64,000 bases of DNA from Flavobacterium sp. (GCF_004211145.1 NZ_SEBS01000009.1:58672-122671), one strand, 5' to 3'; positions 1-7,034 are shown, counted from the stretch's first letter. Made by a program: numbers and translations. The notes: generated from the letters alone by a model not told the origin.

Positions 1-879
1 GATCCGCAGTTTCTGCAAGTCGTCGACAAGGAACTCGAGGAACGTTTCGACTATGAAAGTTTGAAGAAAATCATCATCGAAGCGCGTCAGAATACGACCG
101 ACGAGACGACTTTGTCCCAATACAAGCAGATTTTGGCGCTGAGTGACAGTTACCGCAAGATCAGTTTTTCGCGAGACACCGACATCAGCGACCGTGTGAT
201 TTTCCCGATTTCGGATTTCGAAAGCAAAGGAATCGAAGATGCGCGTTTCGTGCGGTTCATAAAGGAAAACGGCCAGGTCGTTTATTATGCGACATATACG
301 GCTTACGACGGCGCGCACATCATGCCGAAGTTATTGCAGACGACAGATTTTTACGATTTCAAAACCTCTCCGCTCAACGGCGATGGTGCGAAGAACAAGA
401 ACCTCGCCTTGTTCCCGAGAAAAGTCAACGGAAAATTCGCAATGCTTTCACGCATAGACGGTTGGAACAATTACTTGATGTATTCTGACAACATAAACGT
501 CTGGGAAAATCCTATCAAGATCCAATGTCCGGAATTTCCGTGGGAACTGGTGCAGATCGGGAATTGCGGTTCTCCGATCGAAACGCCTCACGGCTGGCTC
601 GTGATCACGCATGCGGTCGGGCCGATGCGACGTTATTGCATCGGAGCTTCGTTGCTCGACATCAACAATCCCGAAAAGGAGATCGGCCGATTGAAAGAAC
701 CTTTGATCATGCCGAATCCGGACGAACGCGAAGGTTATGTGCCGAATGTCGTGTATTCGTGCGGGTCGATCGTGCATAACGGCGATTTGATCATTCCGTA
801 TGGTTTGAGCGATCACAGTTCGGGATTTGCGACGGTCAATTTAAACATCTTGTTGGACAGATTGGTTAAAGGAGAATGA
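1..879 (+). CDS. GH130 family glycoside phosphorylase/hydrolase, 5' truncated
   Basis: The reading frame is open from the first base, so the gene starts before the window; 292 C-terminal residues are visible. The fragment has the late blades of a GH130 five-bladed propeller: an ARFV stretch, the tyrosine/threonine-rich YYATYTAYDG segment, the NLALFPRK phosphate-site-like segment, SRIDGWNN, and the ending REGYVPNVVYSCG followed by IPYGLSD. GH130 enzymes phosphorolyse or hydrolyse beta-mannosides (beta-1,4-mannosyl-glucose, beta-1,2-mannan and related substrates) in the cytoplasm or periplasm. Substrate and N-terminal signal cannot be judged because the start is missing. The gene is followed by a strong hairpin terminator at 1042. 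Family assignment is fairly secure; substrate specificity is open. Confidence 0.8.
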   Translation, partial: DPQFLQVVDKELEERFDYESLKKIIIEARQNTTDETTLSQYKQILALSDSYRKISFSRDTDISDRVIFPISDFESKGIEDARFVRFIKENGQVVYYATYTAYDGAHIMPKLLQTTDFYDFKTSPLNGDGAKNKNLALFPRKVNGKFAMLSRIDGWNNYLMYSDNINVWENPIKIQCPEFPWELVQIGNCGSPIETPHGWLVITHAVGPMRRYCIGASLLDINNPEKEIGRLKEPLIMPNPDEREGYVPNVVYSCGSIVHNGDLIIPYGLSDHSSGFATVNLNILLDRLVKGE

Positions 880-908
880 TTTTGGGACGCGATGTGGTTT
901 AGAGTGTT

Positions 909-1021
909 TGACACGCTGCGCTTTAGACCGCTTTGCTTTAGACGCGCTTCGCTTTAGACACGCTTTGCTTTAGACACGCTTTGCTTTAGACACGCTTCGC
1001 TTTAGACACGCTTCGCTTTGG
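909..1021 (+). repeat. Array of 16-bp direct repeats, left arm
   Basis: About seven degenerate, directly abutting copies of a 16-base unit reading CTTTAGACACGCTTYG. There are no spacers, so this is not a CRISPR. The same unit occurs in inverted orientation at 1102-1181, so the two arrays can pair around the terminator between them. No coding potential is seen. Confidence 0.8.
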
Positions 1022-1041
1022 ATTCGATTTTGCTAAAAGAA

Positions 1042-1073
1042 AAATCCCGTTCCAAAAGGAATGGGATTTCTTA
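1042..1073 (+). terminator. Hairpin terminator after GH130 gene
   Basis: A 12-bp stem (AAATCCCGTTCC with GGAATGGGATTT, one G-U pair) encloses a four-A loop and is followed by TTCTTAG on the plus strand; A-rich sequence precedes it, so it could also act on minus-strand transcripts. It lies in the gap between the inverted 16-bp repeat arrays. Confidence 0.75.
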
Positions 1074-1101
1074 GTTTACGCATTTACGCGATCCTTCCTG
1101 C

Positions 1102-1181
1102 AGTCTAAAGCGCAGCGTGTCTAAAGCGCAGCGTGTCCAAAGCGCAGCGTGTCTAAAGTGCAACGCGTCTACAGCAGCGCG
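1102..1181 (-). repeat. Array of 16-bp repeats, right (inverted) arm
   Basis: Five abutting copies of TCTAAAGCGCAGCGTG and variants, the reverse complement of the units at 909-1021. The array ends exactly at the stop codon of the small minus-strand gene at 1182-1460, so transcripts of that gene run into it. Confidence 0.8.
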
Positions 1182-1460
1182 TCAAATTCCAATATTTCCA
1201 TCGTCTTTCCCCGAATTCTCAACATCCGACGCATTCTTATCGTACGTGCGCGTGAACGTCGGCGTCGCGGTTTTGCTGTTGTCGTTCGTGGATTCATTGC
1301 TCTTGGCGATCGGATCTTCCTGTGTGACGTTGCTGTGGTCAGTATCGTCGTATTTATGGAAGTCGTCGGAATCCTCGAAAGTTTCGTCTTTGTCGTAGGT
1401 TGACGCGTCCTGGTTCAGTTTCGGGTCGTCTACTTTGCGGTCTTTATCTGGAGTGTTCAT
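1182..1460 (-). CDS. Small acidic, probably disordered protein (92 aa)
   Basis: The protein is almost wholly polar (Asp, Lys, Asn, Ser, Thr), with no hydrophobic core, signal peptide or membrane segment. It begins MNTPDKDRK, nearly the same as the next gene upstream (MNTNDKDRK at 1648), so the two look like tandem paralogues. Function is unknown. Its composition resembles hydrophilin-like or stress-related disordered proteins, but that is inference from composition only. The ATG at 1460 is preceded by an A/T-rich leader. The stop codon abuts the inverted repeat array at 1102-1181. Confidence 0.65.
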   Translation of the reverse strand: MNTPDKDRKVDDPKLNQDASTYDKDETFEDSDDFHKYDDTDHSNVTQEDPIAKSNESTNDNSKTATPTFTRTYDKNASDVENSGKDDGNIGI

Positions 1461-1477
1461 GATTTTTGGTTTTTAAG

Positions 1478-1648
1478 TTAGACATCGCTTCGGTCGAAGC
1501 TGGGTTTATCGGGCACTTCATTTGGATCGGTATCAGCCGATTCGTCATTGGTCAGCGATTCGTCGTCTTTCCCTTTCGAATTGGAATCGGTGTTGACTTT
1601 CGAATCGAGTTCGCTGTCATTTTTCCTGTCTTTGTCGTTCGTATTCAT
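1478..1648 (-). CDS. Small acidic, probably disordered protein (56 aa)
   Basis: A 56-codon ORF starts with ATG at 1648 and ends in TAA at 1478. It encodes a highly charged, low-complexity protein starting MNTNDKDRK and containing DDESLTNDES. The N-terminus matches the 92-aa neighbour, and the DE-S/T-LTND segment recurs in the protein at 1943-2188. The gene lies 17 bases upstream of the 92-aa gene in the same direction and is probably cotranscribed. The shared motifs support a real gene despite its size. No function can be assigned. Confidence 0.6.
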   Translation of the reverse strand: MNTNDKDRKNDSELDSKVNTDSNSKGKDDESLTNDESADTDPNEVPDKPSFDRSDV

Positions 1649-1741
1649 AATCGTCGGTTTTAGTTGTTACTCAAATGTCGGATTTTGAATTTAGGATTAC
1701 CTTACAAATTCCGAAGCAAGAATTGTACGATTTCGGTGCAT

Positions 1742-1770
1742 AAAAAAAGCCGCTTCGTTAGAAACGGCCT
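1742..1770 (-). terminator. Rho-independent terminator, minus strand
   Basis: On the minus strand an 8-bp stem (GCCGTTTC with GAAGCGGC, one mismatch) with a TAAC loop is followed by seven T. It lies 19 bases past the stop of the 38-aa membrane protein gene and separates it from the two acidic-protein genes. Confidence 0.8.
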
Positions 1771-1789
1771 ACAATGTCAAATGTCATAT

Positions 1790-1906
1790 TTAGAATTTGC
1801 CCAGCAGCCAATATACGATTACGAAAATAATGATCATGCTCAGGCAGCCGCCGCCGAGTTTTTTGGCCGTGAAGCCGGCAATGATGGTTTTGAAAAATCC
1901 GTTCAT
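1790..1906 (-). CDS. Small single-pass membrane protein (38 aa)
   Basis: An ORF from ATG 1906 to TAA 1790 encodes 38 residues: an amphipathic N-terminal stretch (FFKTIIAGFTAKK), a glycine cluster (LGGGC), then a hydrophobic segment (SMIIIFVIVYWLLG) that makes one membrane helix. A strong terminator follows the stop codon and a well-separated leader precedes the start, which supports expression. No family is recognised. Such short proteins are often missed by gene callers. Confidence 0.6.
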   Translation of the reverse strand: MNGFFKTIIAGFTAKKLGGGCLSMIIIFVIVYWLLGKF

Positions 1907-1942
1907 GGTGTTTGTTTTTAGTTATTGGTCAGGGTTAGGGAA

Positions 1943-2188
1943 TTATTCCATGCCGTGGTCGTTGCTGTGCTTGTCGACGTTTTGGCGTTTGTCATCGAAT
2001 TCGGGATCGCCTTCGACTTTCTTGTTGTACAGATTATAATTCTGATCATTGGTCAGCGTCTCGTCATGTTCTTTGTATTCATGCTTGCGAGTCGCGTTCC
2101 TTACGTTGTCAGGATTCGTCTGATTCGAATGGTCGTAGTTTTTTTGACCGTCGTGACGGGCTTGGCCGCCTTTGTTTACTGTTGCCAT
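1943..2188 (-). CDS. Small polar protein, probably disordered (81 aa)
   Basis: Starting from ATG 2188 (MATVNKGGQ; an upstream in-frame ATG at 2212 is less likely), the product is 81 residues rich in Asn, Asp, His, Lys and Gln with no hydrophobic core. It contains HDETLTNDQNYN, sharing DE-S/T-LTND with the 56-aa protein downstream. Histidine and asparagine content is high. No domain is recognised. It belongs to the cluster of very small polar proteins at 1182-2491; a stress-related role is only a guess from composition. Confidence 0.55.
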   Translation of the reverse strand: MATVNKGGQARHDGQKNYDHSNQTNPDNVRNATRKHEYKEHDETLTNDQNYNLYNKKVEGDPEFDDKRQNVDKHSNDHGME

Positions 2189-2280
2189 GATAGTTGTGTT
2201 TTTATAGTTCAATAAAATTAGGGCCTGATTCGTGATTTGGCGTTACGCAGTTCTGACGAAAACTTGTAGCATTAACCATA

Positions 2281-2311
2281 AAAAAAAAGCCGACTCCTGG
2301 AAGTCAGCTTA
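2281..2311 (-). terminator. Rho-independent terminator, minus strand
   Basis: On the minus strand, AAGCTGACT and AGTCGGCTT pair (one G-U) around TCCAGG, followed by a run of eight or more T. It lies about 19 bases after the stop of the 53-aa gene at 2330. Confidence 0.8.
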
Positions 2312-2329
2312 GTTGTGGTTGTTGTTTTC

Positions 2330-2491
2330 TTAGTTGTTGTCATTCAGCAGTGCGAAGTACATCTCATTCGGATCATAATCGAAGTCGAAATCCTGAAGAT
2401 CGTCAGATTCATCTTCGGAATTATTGATTCGGATGATGTTGTCCATATCGCTATCGGCGTTGTAGTCGTAATTTGAGTAGTTCGTTTCCAT
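2330..2491 (-). CDS. Small acidic protein (53 aa)
   Basis: An ORF of 54 codons runs from ATG 2491 to TAA 2330. The product is rich in Asp, Asn, Glu and Tyr (METNYSNYDYNADSD at the start, DLQDFDFDYDPNEMYFALL near the end) and strongly acidic. There is no membrane segment. It has its own terminator at 2281-2311, which supports a monocistronic gene. Not recognised. Confidence 0.55.
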   Translation of the reverse strand: METNYSNYDYNADSDMDNIIRINNSEDESDDLQDFDFDYDPNEMYFALLNDNN

Positions 2492-2584
2492 AGTGTAGTA
2501 GCTTTTGATGTGTTACAAAATTGCCGAAAACGATTTAGGAAACTCTTACAGGATTTTCATATTGAGTTATACAATTCTTATATT

Positions 2585-3334
2585 CTAGTATTTTCCGCTT
2601 AGCAAAGCTCCGCCAATCGTTGATTTTGCTTCGATTCCGAGTTTTTTCATCATCTCGTAAGTCGTACACACCGCAGCCGAAGTGACCGGAATTCCGATTT
2701 CCTTTTCGATCAAATCGATCGCTTCGAGAGACGGCATTTGCACGCACGCCGAAGCGACCAAAACGTCGACGCCTTCAAGGTTCAACCGTTTGTAGATGTC
2801 GAGCAAATTCATCGGATCCTGAGCGGCTACTTCGAGATTATCGGGAATTTCAAGCGCGATAGAATCGACGACTTCGAAACCCTGATGCTCGATGTAGTCG
2901 ACGACCAAATCGGTCAGCGGGCGCATGTAAGGCGTGATGATGGCCACCTTTTTCGCACCTAAAACCTTCAATCCGTTGATCAACGCTCCGGCACTCGTGA
3001 CGATCGGAGTAGGGAAGTCGTTCGCGACCGTTTCCTGATGCAGGTTGACTTCGCTCACGCAATGATAGCCTCGGCCCATGCTCATGATCGCGACCAGGCA
3101 GGCGTAACCCATGACGTCGACGTGCGCGTCCGACAATTCCTGGGCGCATTTCAAACTCATCGCATCCATGGCTTCGAGTTCTTCCTTGGTCACTTTTTTC
3201 ATGCGCATGCGGGACGAATGGAACGTGAATCTTTCAGGCAATATGGTTTCGCGTGAACGGAAAATCGCAGGGATTTCGGTTTCCATCGTCACATTCGATG
3301 ATGGGACGATTTGGCCTATTCTATATTTCTTCAT
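2585..3334 (-). CDS. Maleate isomerase-type (Asp/Glu racemase superfamily) protein; candidate maleylpyruvate isomerase
   Basis: The 249 residues match the maleate cis-trans isomerase/arylmalonate decarboxylase group: start KYRIGQIVPSSNVTMETE, first catalytic Cys79 in YACLVAIMSMG, second Cys197 in VASACVQMPS, and the ending STIGGALLSG. The family uses the two cysteines to isomerise maleate to fumarate. It is the last gene of a minus-strand catabolic region with a gentisate-type dioxygenase (5293-6405) and a fumarylpyruvate hydrolase-like enzyme (3592-4512). In that setting the missing step is maleylpyruvate to fumarylpyruvate, and this protein may do it in place of the usual glutathione- or mycothiol-dependent isomerase. 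Family assignment is strong; the substrate is inferred from context. Confidence 0.75.
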   Translation of the reverse strand: MKKYRIGQIVPSSNVTMETEIPAIFRSRETILPERFTFHSSRMRMKKVTKEELEAMDAMSLKCAQELSDAHVDVMGYACLVAIMSMGRGYHCVSEVNLHQETVANDFPTPIVTSAGALINGLKVLGAKKVAIITPYMRPLTDLVVDYIEHQGFEVVDSIALEIPDNLEVAAQDPMNLLDIYKRLNLEGVDVLVASACVQMPSLEAIDLIEKEIGIPVTSAAVCTTYEMMKKLGIEAKSTIGGALLSGKY

Positions 3335-3428
3335 TGTTATTTTTTATTTTTATTTGGGCGTTGCGCCGAATGACGTAATCGTGTTTATCAAGTTTGGGGC
3401 GAACTGGCGCAGCGAGCGCGATATAGTC

Positions 3429-3602
3429 TTAATTACCGTTTTTTGCCTTTGAAAGTGCGGCCGCGAAAAACAAAAAACTGCAAATCAGAAATATGATGTT
3501 GATCACGCGTGCGAACGGTGGCGCGCCTTCAGGCCACAACTGTCCCAAAAGTACCAATGCGTTAAGCACGATCAAGACGAGTAATACGGATTTATTTTTC
3601 AC
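3429..3602 (-). CDS. Small two-helix membrane protein, GTG start (57 aa)
   Basis: A 57-residue ORF starts with GTG at 3602 and overlaps the last 11 bases of the fumarylacetoacetate-hydrolase-like gene (stop 3592-3594), an arrangement typical of translational coupling. The sequence has two hydrophobic helices (VLLVLIVLNALVLLG and INIIFLICSFLFFAAAL) joined by a short loop with WPEGAPPF. Function is unknown; its place between two catabolic genes suggests an accessory membrane role, but nothing in the sequence proves it. Confidence 0.55.
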   Translation of the reverse strand: MKNKSVLLVLIVLNALVLLGQLWPEGAPPFARVINIIFLICSFLFFAAALSKAKNGN

Positions 3603-4512
3603 GGTTTATTTTCTTTACGGTGTTTGTCAATGTTCCGATGTTTTCGACGGTGGCTTCGACGACATCGCCGTCCCACATCCATTCCTGCGGATCGCGTCCG
3701 GCTCCAACTCCGGCTGGCGTTCCCGTTGCGATGATGTCGCCGGGTTCAAGCGTGAATACCGTGCTCAAATCCTCGATTAGATCCTCGATCTTGAACAGCA
3801 TGAATTTGGTGTTCGAGTTCTGTTTTTCGACTCCGTTTACGGTTAAAGAAAGGTTCAGGTTGTGCGGATCGTCGATTTCGTCGGCGGTGACCAGAACCGG
3901 CCCCATCGGCGCGAACGTATCCTGACCTTTCGAGACGATCCATTGGCCCGAGCGTCGGCAATCACGAGCCGAAATGTCGTTGATTACCGTGTAACCGAAC
4001 ACGTAATCCATGGCGTTTGCTTTCGAAACGTATTTCCCTTTTTTCGAGATGATGACGGCAAGTTCGACTTCCCAATCGAGCTGTTTCGTGAGGTCTTCGT
4101 TATGAAGTATGTTCGTGTTTGTGGCCGTTACGGTCGTGGGCGGTTTCGAGAAAATGACGGGCTTCTGGGGAAGTGCGTTGTCGGTGTCGAGCGTGCGCGC
4201 GCTTTCGGCCACGTGTTCGGTGTAATTCAATCCGATGCCGATTATGTTCTTGCGCGGGCGTGGAATCGGGGCGAGCAATGTGGCTTCGCTCATCGGGATA
4301 GAACTCGATGCGATCACATTTTCGCTTGAGGCCTTGATGGAATTCTCGATTTTCTTTACTTCGTCCAATCCAGCGTCAATGAGTTCAAGCATCGTTCTAG
4401 GAAATTCCGTGTTGTGCTTGAACCCGAGGGTTTCAAGGTCGATGATGACATCGCCGTGTACGATCCCGATTTTTGGTTCGGAGCCTTTCGTTGTATAAGT
4501 TGCTAGTTTCAA
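3592..4512 (-). CDS. Fumarylacetoacetate hydrolase family protein, probable fumarylpyruvate hydrolase
   Basis: The 306 residues have the FAH fold signature: N-terminal domain, the linker RPRKNIIGIGLNYTEH, metal and active-site segment DWEVELAVIISKKGKYV, GYTVINDISARDCRRSGQW, GPVLV and the end GDIIATGTPAGVG. This family hydrolyses C-C bonds in acylpyruvates and related beta-diketones in the cytoplasm using Mg or Mn. With the gentisate-type dioxygenase upstream, the likely reaction is fumarylpyruvate to fumarate and pyruvate. The start is TTG at 4512, giving MKLATYT as is usual in the family; no ATG fits better. A 7-bp repeat array abuts the start region (4517-4593). A GTG-start membrane protein gene overlaps its end. 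Confidence 0.8.
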   Translation of the reverse strand: MKLATYTTKGSEPKIGIVHGDVIIDLETLGFKHNTEFPRTMLELIDAGLDEVKKIENSIKASSENVIASSSIPMSEATLLAPIPRPRKNIIGIGLNYTEHVAESARTLDTDNALPQKPVIFSKPPTTVTATNTNILHNEDLTKQLDWEVELAVIISKKGKYVSKANAMDYVFGYTVINDISARDCRRSGQWIVSKGQDTFAPMGPVLVTADEIDDPHNLNLSLTVNGVEKQNSNTKFMLFKIEDLIEDLSTVFTLEPGDIIATGTPAGVGAGRDPQEWMWDGDVVEATVENIGTLTNTVKKINREK

Positions 4513-4516
4513 ATTC

Positions 4517-4593
4517 GTTATTCGTTATTCGTTATTCGTTATTCGTTATTCGTTATTCGTTGTTCGTTGTTCGTTATTCGTTATTCGTTATTC
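4517..4593 (-). repeat. Eleven 7-bp tandem repeats immediately upstream of FAH-like gene
   Basis: Eleven abutting units of GTTATTC (two read GTTGTTC) end four bases from the TTG start codon at 4512; on the coding strand they read GAATAAC. The array occupies the whole proximal leader where a ribosome binding site would lie, so copy number could alter expression. The near-perfect units suggest recent slippage. Confidence 0.85.
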
Positions 4594-4603
4594 GTTACTT
4601 TTT

Positions 4604-4632
4604 TGCCACGAAGGCACGATGACACGAAGGCA
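4604..4632. repeat. Single copy of dispersed GCCACGAAGGCACG element
   Basis: The sequence GCCACGAAGGCACGATG followed by ACACGAAGGC matches the elements at 19256-19505. Here only one orientation is clear. It lies in the gap between the SnoaL-like gene and the FAH-like gene. Confidence 0.6.
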
Positions 4633-4748
4633 GTAAGTTTTTTTGTCTTTTTGTTTAAGACACTAAGTTGCGGAGTTCGGTATTCATTTCTTTTTTTGAA
4701 CAATTAAGGTAGTTAAGATTAGTTAAGTTTTGACAATTTTTGGGAGAT

Positions 4749-5129
4749 TCATTTTGTTTGGATGCAGCTTCCGGCGATGACTTTGAGTTGGCCGTCAAAC
4801 TCTTTCCAGACCCTGATATAGTGAAATTCGCCTGAGAGCGGTTGTCCGAGCATTTTTCCGGAGGCTGTCAATTTTACTTTTGAGACGGCGCAATCGTCGA
4901 TGATTGAAATTTCGCCTTGCTCGAATTCGGCGGTTTCAAGGATCATGACTTTGTTTTTGTGGGCGTCGAGATCGGATTTCTTGTCGATGGTTTGGCCGTT
5001 CGAGAGCAGGAAAATCAGGTCGTCGTGCAACAACTTGTCGAGGATTTCTACATCGCTTGTTTTCATGGCTTCGAGCAATTCGCGTTCGATGGACTCGATA
5101 CGTTCGGTTGTGGTTTTTGCGTGATTCAT
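4749..5129 (-). CDS. DUF4440/SnoaL-like (NTF2-fold) protein
   Basis: The 126-residue protein starts with a helix (ERIESIERELLEAMKTSDVEILDKLLHDDLIFLLSNG) followed by beta strands ending in FHYIRVWKEFDGQLKVIAGSC, the pattern of the cone-shaped NTF2/DUF4440 fold. Members bind small hydrophobic ligands or act as isomerases or scaffolds; no catalytic residue is clear here. It sits between the gentisate-type dioxygenase and the FAH-like gene in the same direction and may belong to the aromatic pathway, though flanking repeats (4517-4632 and 5158-5303) may weaken cotranscription. Confidence 0.65.
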   Translation of the reverse strand: MNHAKTTTERIESIERELLEAMKTSDVEILDKLLHDDLIFLLSNGQTIDKKSDLDAHKNKVMILETAEFEQGEISIIDDCAVSKVKLTASGKMLGQPLSGEFHYIRVWKEFDGQLKVIAGSCIQTK

Positions 5130-5157
5130 GACGTTTCGTCGTGGTTTACGGAACCTT

Positions 5158-5303
5158 TAGCCCCGATGCAAGCGGTTAGCCTTTCGCGGAAAACGCCTTG
5201 CTTTTGTTGGCTTGGCGAAGCGACCAACGGAAGCTCTTGCCAAGACTTACAAAAGCCGGCGGTTTCGAGAAAGCTAAAAGCGGGCAGCGGGATCATGCTT
5301 CTA
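5158..5303 (+). repeat. Dispersed hairpin repeat element, copy 1
   Basis: The segment begins TAGCCCCGATGCAAGCGG and ends AGCGGGCAGCGGGATCATGC. It holds an internal inverted repeat (CTTTTGT and GGCTTGGC pairing with GCCAAG and ACAAAAG). A diverged copy in the other orientation lies at 8551-8635. The right end overlaps the last codons and stop of the dioxygenase gene (5293). It looks like a small non-coding dispersed element of flavobacterial type; that resemblance is from memory and was not searched. Confidence 0.5.
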
Positions 5304-6405
5304 TAAATTGATAGCCGTTGTTTTCCTGAAAATCCTGTTGTTGGTACAATCCTAATTTTTCGATGACGGGCAGGTCGTTGAACGAGAAAAGGCAAGCGTC
5401 CTCTAATTCGGACAAATTTACGTGTTCGTGGTTTACCCAACTCGGCACGCAAAAAATATCGCGCTCTTTCCAGTCGAATCTCTTGCCTCCGATGATCGAA
5501 TAACCTTTTCCCTTGGCGCATTGGTATACGAACGAACCTGTGTGTTTATGGGCTTTCCCTTTGAATCCCGGACGCAGGTGTTGCATCGACGCGCCCATGG
5601 TTTGCATCACGTGGCCGCCCGTCAACGGGTTTGAATATTGCATGATTATTCCGTCGTAAGGCGAATCTTCATTGACTTTCGAAGCTTCGACGATAGCGGG
5701 ATACACGTCCTTCCAAGCGTATTTGAACAGGGGCGAATAGGGTTTGTCCCAGTTGTGTCCCGATGGCAACAATCCGGCGCCGGAGTAGGAAAGTGGCAGG
5801 AAATTGTTTGGGGCGACGAGTGGTTGCTTTCCGTCGTAAACGGCGTAATCGTTGGCTTCGAGCGCGTTGACCAATGGAATGTCGAGCCCGTCTTGCCAGA
5901 CGCAGGTTTTTCCGCCTTCGACGACGCCGTGCTCGTGCCACGCCGAATTCGGAGTGATCACGAAATCATTGACTTCGAATGTCACTTTATTTCCATCTAC
6001 GACGGTATAACCGCCTTCGCCTTCCATTATAAACCTGAGCGCGGATGCTTTGTGCCGGTGAGCTGATGTGCTTTCTCCGGGACGCGTGACCTGGATTCCC
6101 GTGTACAACCAACCGACTGCGGCCGATACGTCTTTGCGTTTGTCATTGACTAAATATACCACGCGACGGCCGGCTTTTTCAGGCGTTACAAGTTCGGATG
6201 ATTTCAGGACGAGTTCGCGCAAGTCATCGTATTTCCAAAGCATTGGGATTGACGATGTGCGCGGCTCCCAGGGTTCGATGTCGTTGGCGACCGTCCAGAG
6301 TGCGCCGGCTCCCAGGGTTTCGAGCTCTTTGTAGTAGGCTTCGAGTTCGGGAGTGGTTTGGACTCGGGCGCGGCCGAGGATGTCGTCGGAGTGTTTTGCT
6401 TGCAT
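5293..6405 (-). CDS. Gentisate 1,2-dioxygenase-type bicupin
   Basis: The 370 residues form two cupin domains. The N-terminal cupin carries the iron ligands His116 and His118 (SAHRHKASALRF) and His157/His159 (WHEHG). The C-terminal cupin keeps KAHKHTGS and NHEHV. The order and length match gentisate 1,2-dioxygenases, which use Fe(II) and O2 to open gentisate between C1 and C2, giving maleylpyruvate. Related enzymes cleave 1-hydroxy-2-naphthoate, salicylate or 5-hydroxyanthranilate, so the exact substrate is not fixed by motifs alone. The aryl-CoA ligase, hydroxylase and thioesterase upstream, and FAH- and maleate-isomerase-like genes downstream, fit gentisate. Its last codons and TGA stop lie in the repeat at 5158-5303, so the C-terminus may have been altered by insertion. 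Confidence 0.8.
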   Translation of the reverse strand: MQAKHSDDILGRARVQTTPELEAYYKELETLGAGALWTVANDIEPWEPRTSSIPMLWKYDDLRELVLKSSELVTPEKAGRRVVYLVNDKRKDVSAAVGWLYTGIQVTRPGESTSAHRHKASALRFIMEGEGGYTVVDGNKVTFEVNDFVITPNSAWHEHGVVEGGKTCVWQDGLDIPLVNALEANDYAVYDGKQPLVAPNNFLPLSYSGAGLLPSGHNWDKPYSPLFKYAWKDVYPAIVEASKVNEDSPYDGIIMQYSNPLTGGHVMQTMGASMQHLRPGFKGKAHKHTGSFVYQCAKGKGYSIIGGKRFDWKERDIFCVPSWVNHEHVNLSELEDACLFSFNDLPVIEKLGLYQQQDFQENNGYQFIEA

Positions 6406-6419
6406 TTTATTTATTTTGA

Positions 6420-6452
6420 AACCCTTTAAGAGTTTGAAACTCTTAAAGGGTT
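6420..6452. repeat. Perfect palindrome flanking the REP-type transposase, left
   Basis: Two perfect 16-base arms (AACCCTTTAAGAGTTT and its complement) are separated by a single G. The same arms recur at 7061-7093 on the other side of the transposase gene. This can act as a REP-like element and as a bidirectional terminator-like hairpin after or before the neighbouring operon genes. Confidence 0.85.
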
Positions 6453-6458
6453 GGTTAG

Positions 6459-7034
6459 TTAAAATGTGGATTCACCAGATTCAGTGTGAAGTCGGTCATA
6501 CGTTTGCAAATCGTTAAAATATTTCAAAATCAACTTTGGATTTTTTTTATTTTCCCAATACGATGTCCATTTATAGGCCGCTATGGAATCACATATACCT
6601 TGCGTCTTTGGCACTTGTTGGATCGAAACAATCAAATCACGTACAATATCGAGTCCCACGACTTCTGTTCTTCTAAACGGGTTCTCGAATAAACTTCCGG
6701 TTCGTTGAAATCTTTTATTTACGGCTTGGGTGTACGCATTCAAAAGGTGGGCAAACTGTTTTGAGGCATCTATCGTTTTTGGTGATTTCGTAGTGGTAAA
6801 ATGAAAATCGGTTAGATTTACAGAATCCAATTCCTTTACACGAATCAGAACGTGAAAATGATTGGGCAGTAACGACCACGCCAATGTATCAGCGATCGGA
6901 TCGATGTATTTGCGGTACAATTTTAAAAAATACGAATAGTTTTCAGCTTGCATAAAAATCTCAATTCCATTGTTTCCTTGGTTGAAGATGTGGTAGCATT
7001 TTTCCGGTTGGAGTTTTTCGGGTTTGTGGCTCAT
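6459..7034 (-). CDS. REP-associated tyrosine transposase (Y1_Tnp/RAYT)
   Basis: The 191-residue protein has the HUH nuclease motif as NHFHVLIRV (His59, His61), an N-terminal strand with YHIFNQGNNGIEIF, and the helix with the likely nucleophilic tyrosine before KRFQRTGSLFENPFRR. This is the layout of TnpA_REP proteins, related to IS200/IS605 transposases, which cut and join single-stranded REP hairpins. It is bracketed by two identical palindromes (6420-6452 and 7061-7093), the expected substrates. The protein appears complete. It lies between the gentisate-type dioxygenase and nitrilase genes in the same direction, so it interrupts an otherwise coherent catabolic operon. Confidence 0.85.
   Translation of the reverse strand: MSHKPEKLQPEKCYHIFNQGNNGIEIFMQAENYSYFLKLYRKYIDPIADTLAWSLLPNHFHVLIRVKELDSVNLTDFHFTTTKSPKTIDASKQFAHLLNAYTQAVNKRFQRTGSLFENPFRRTEVVGLDIVRDLIVSIQQVPKTQGICDSIAAYKWTSYWENKKNPKLILKYFNDLQTYDRLHTESGESTF

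Noticed and set aside
897..1181. Possible CRISPR array
   Set aside because: The 16-base units abut with no spacers, vary in sequence and switch orientation around a terminator; no cas genes are near.
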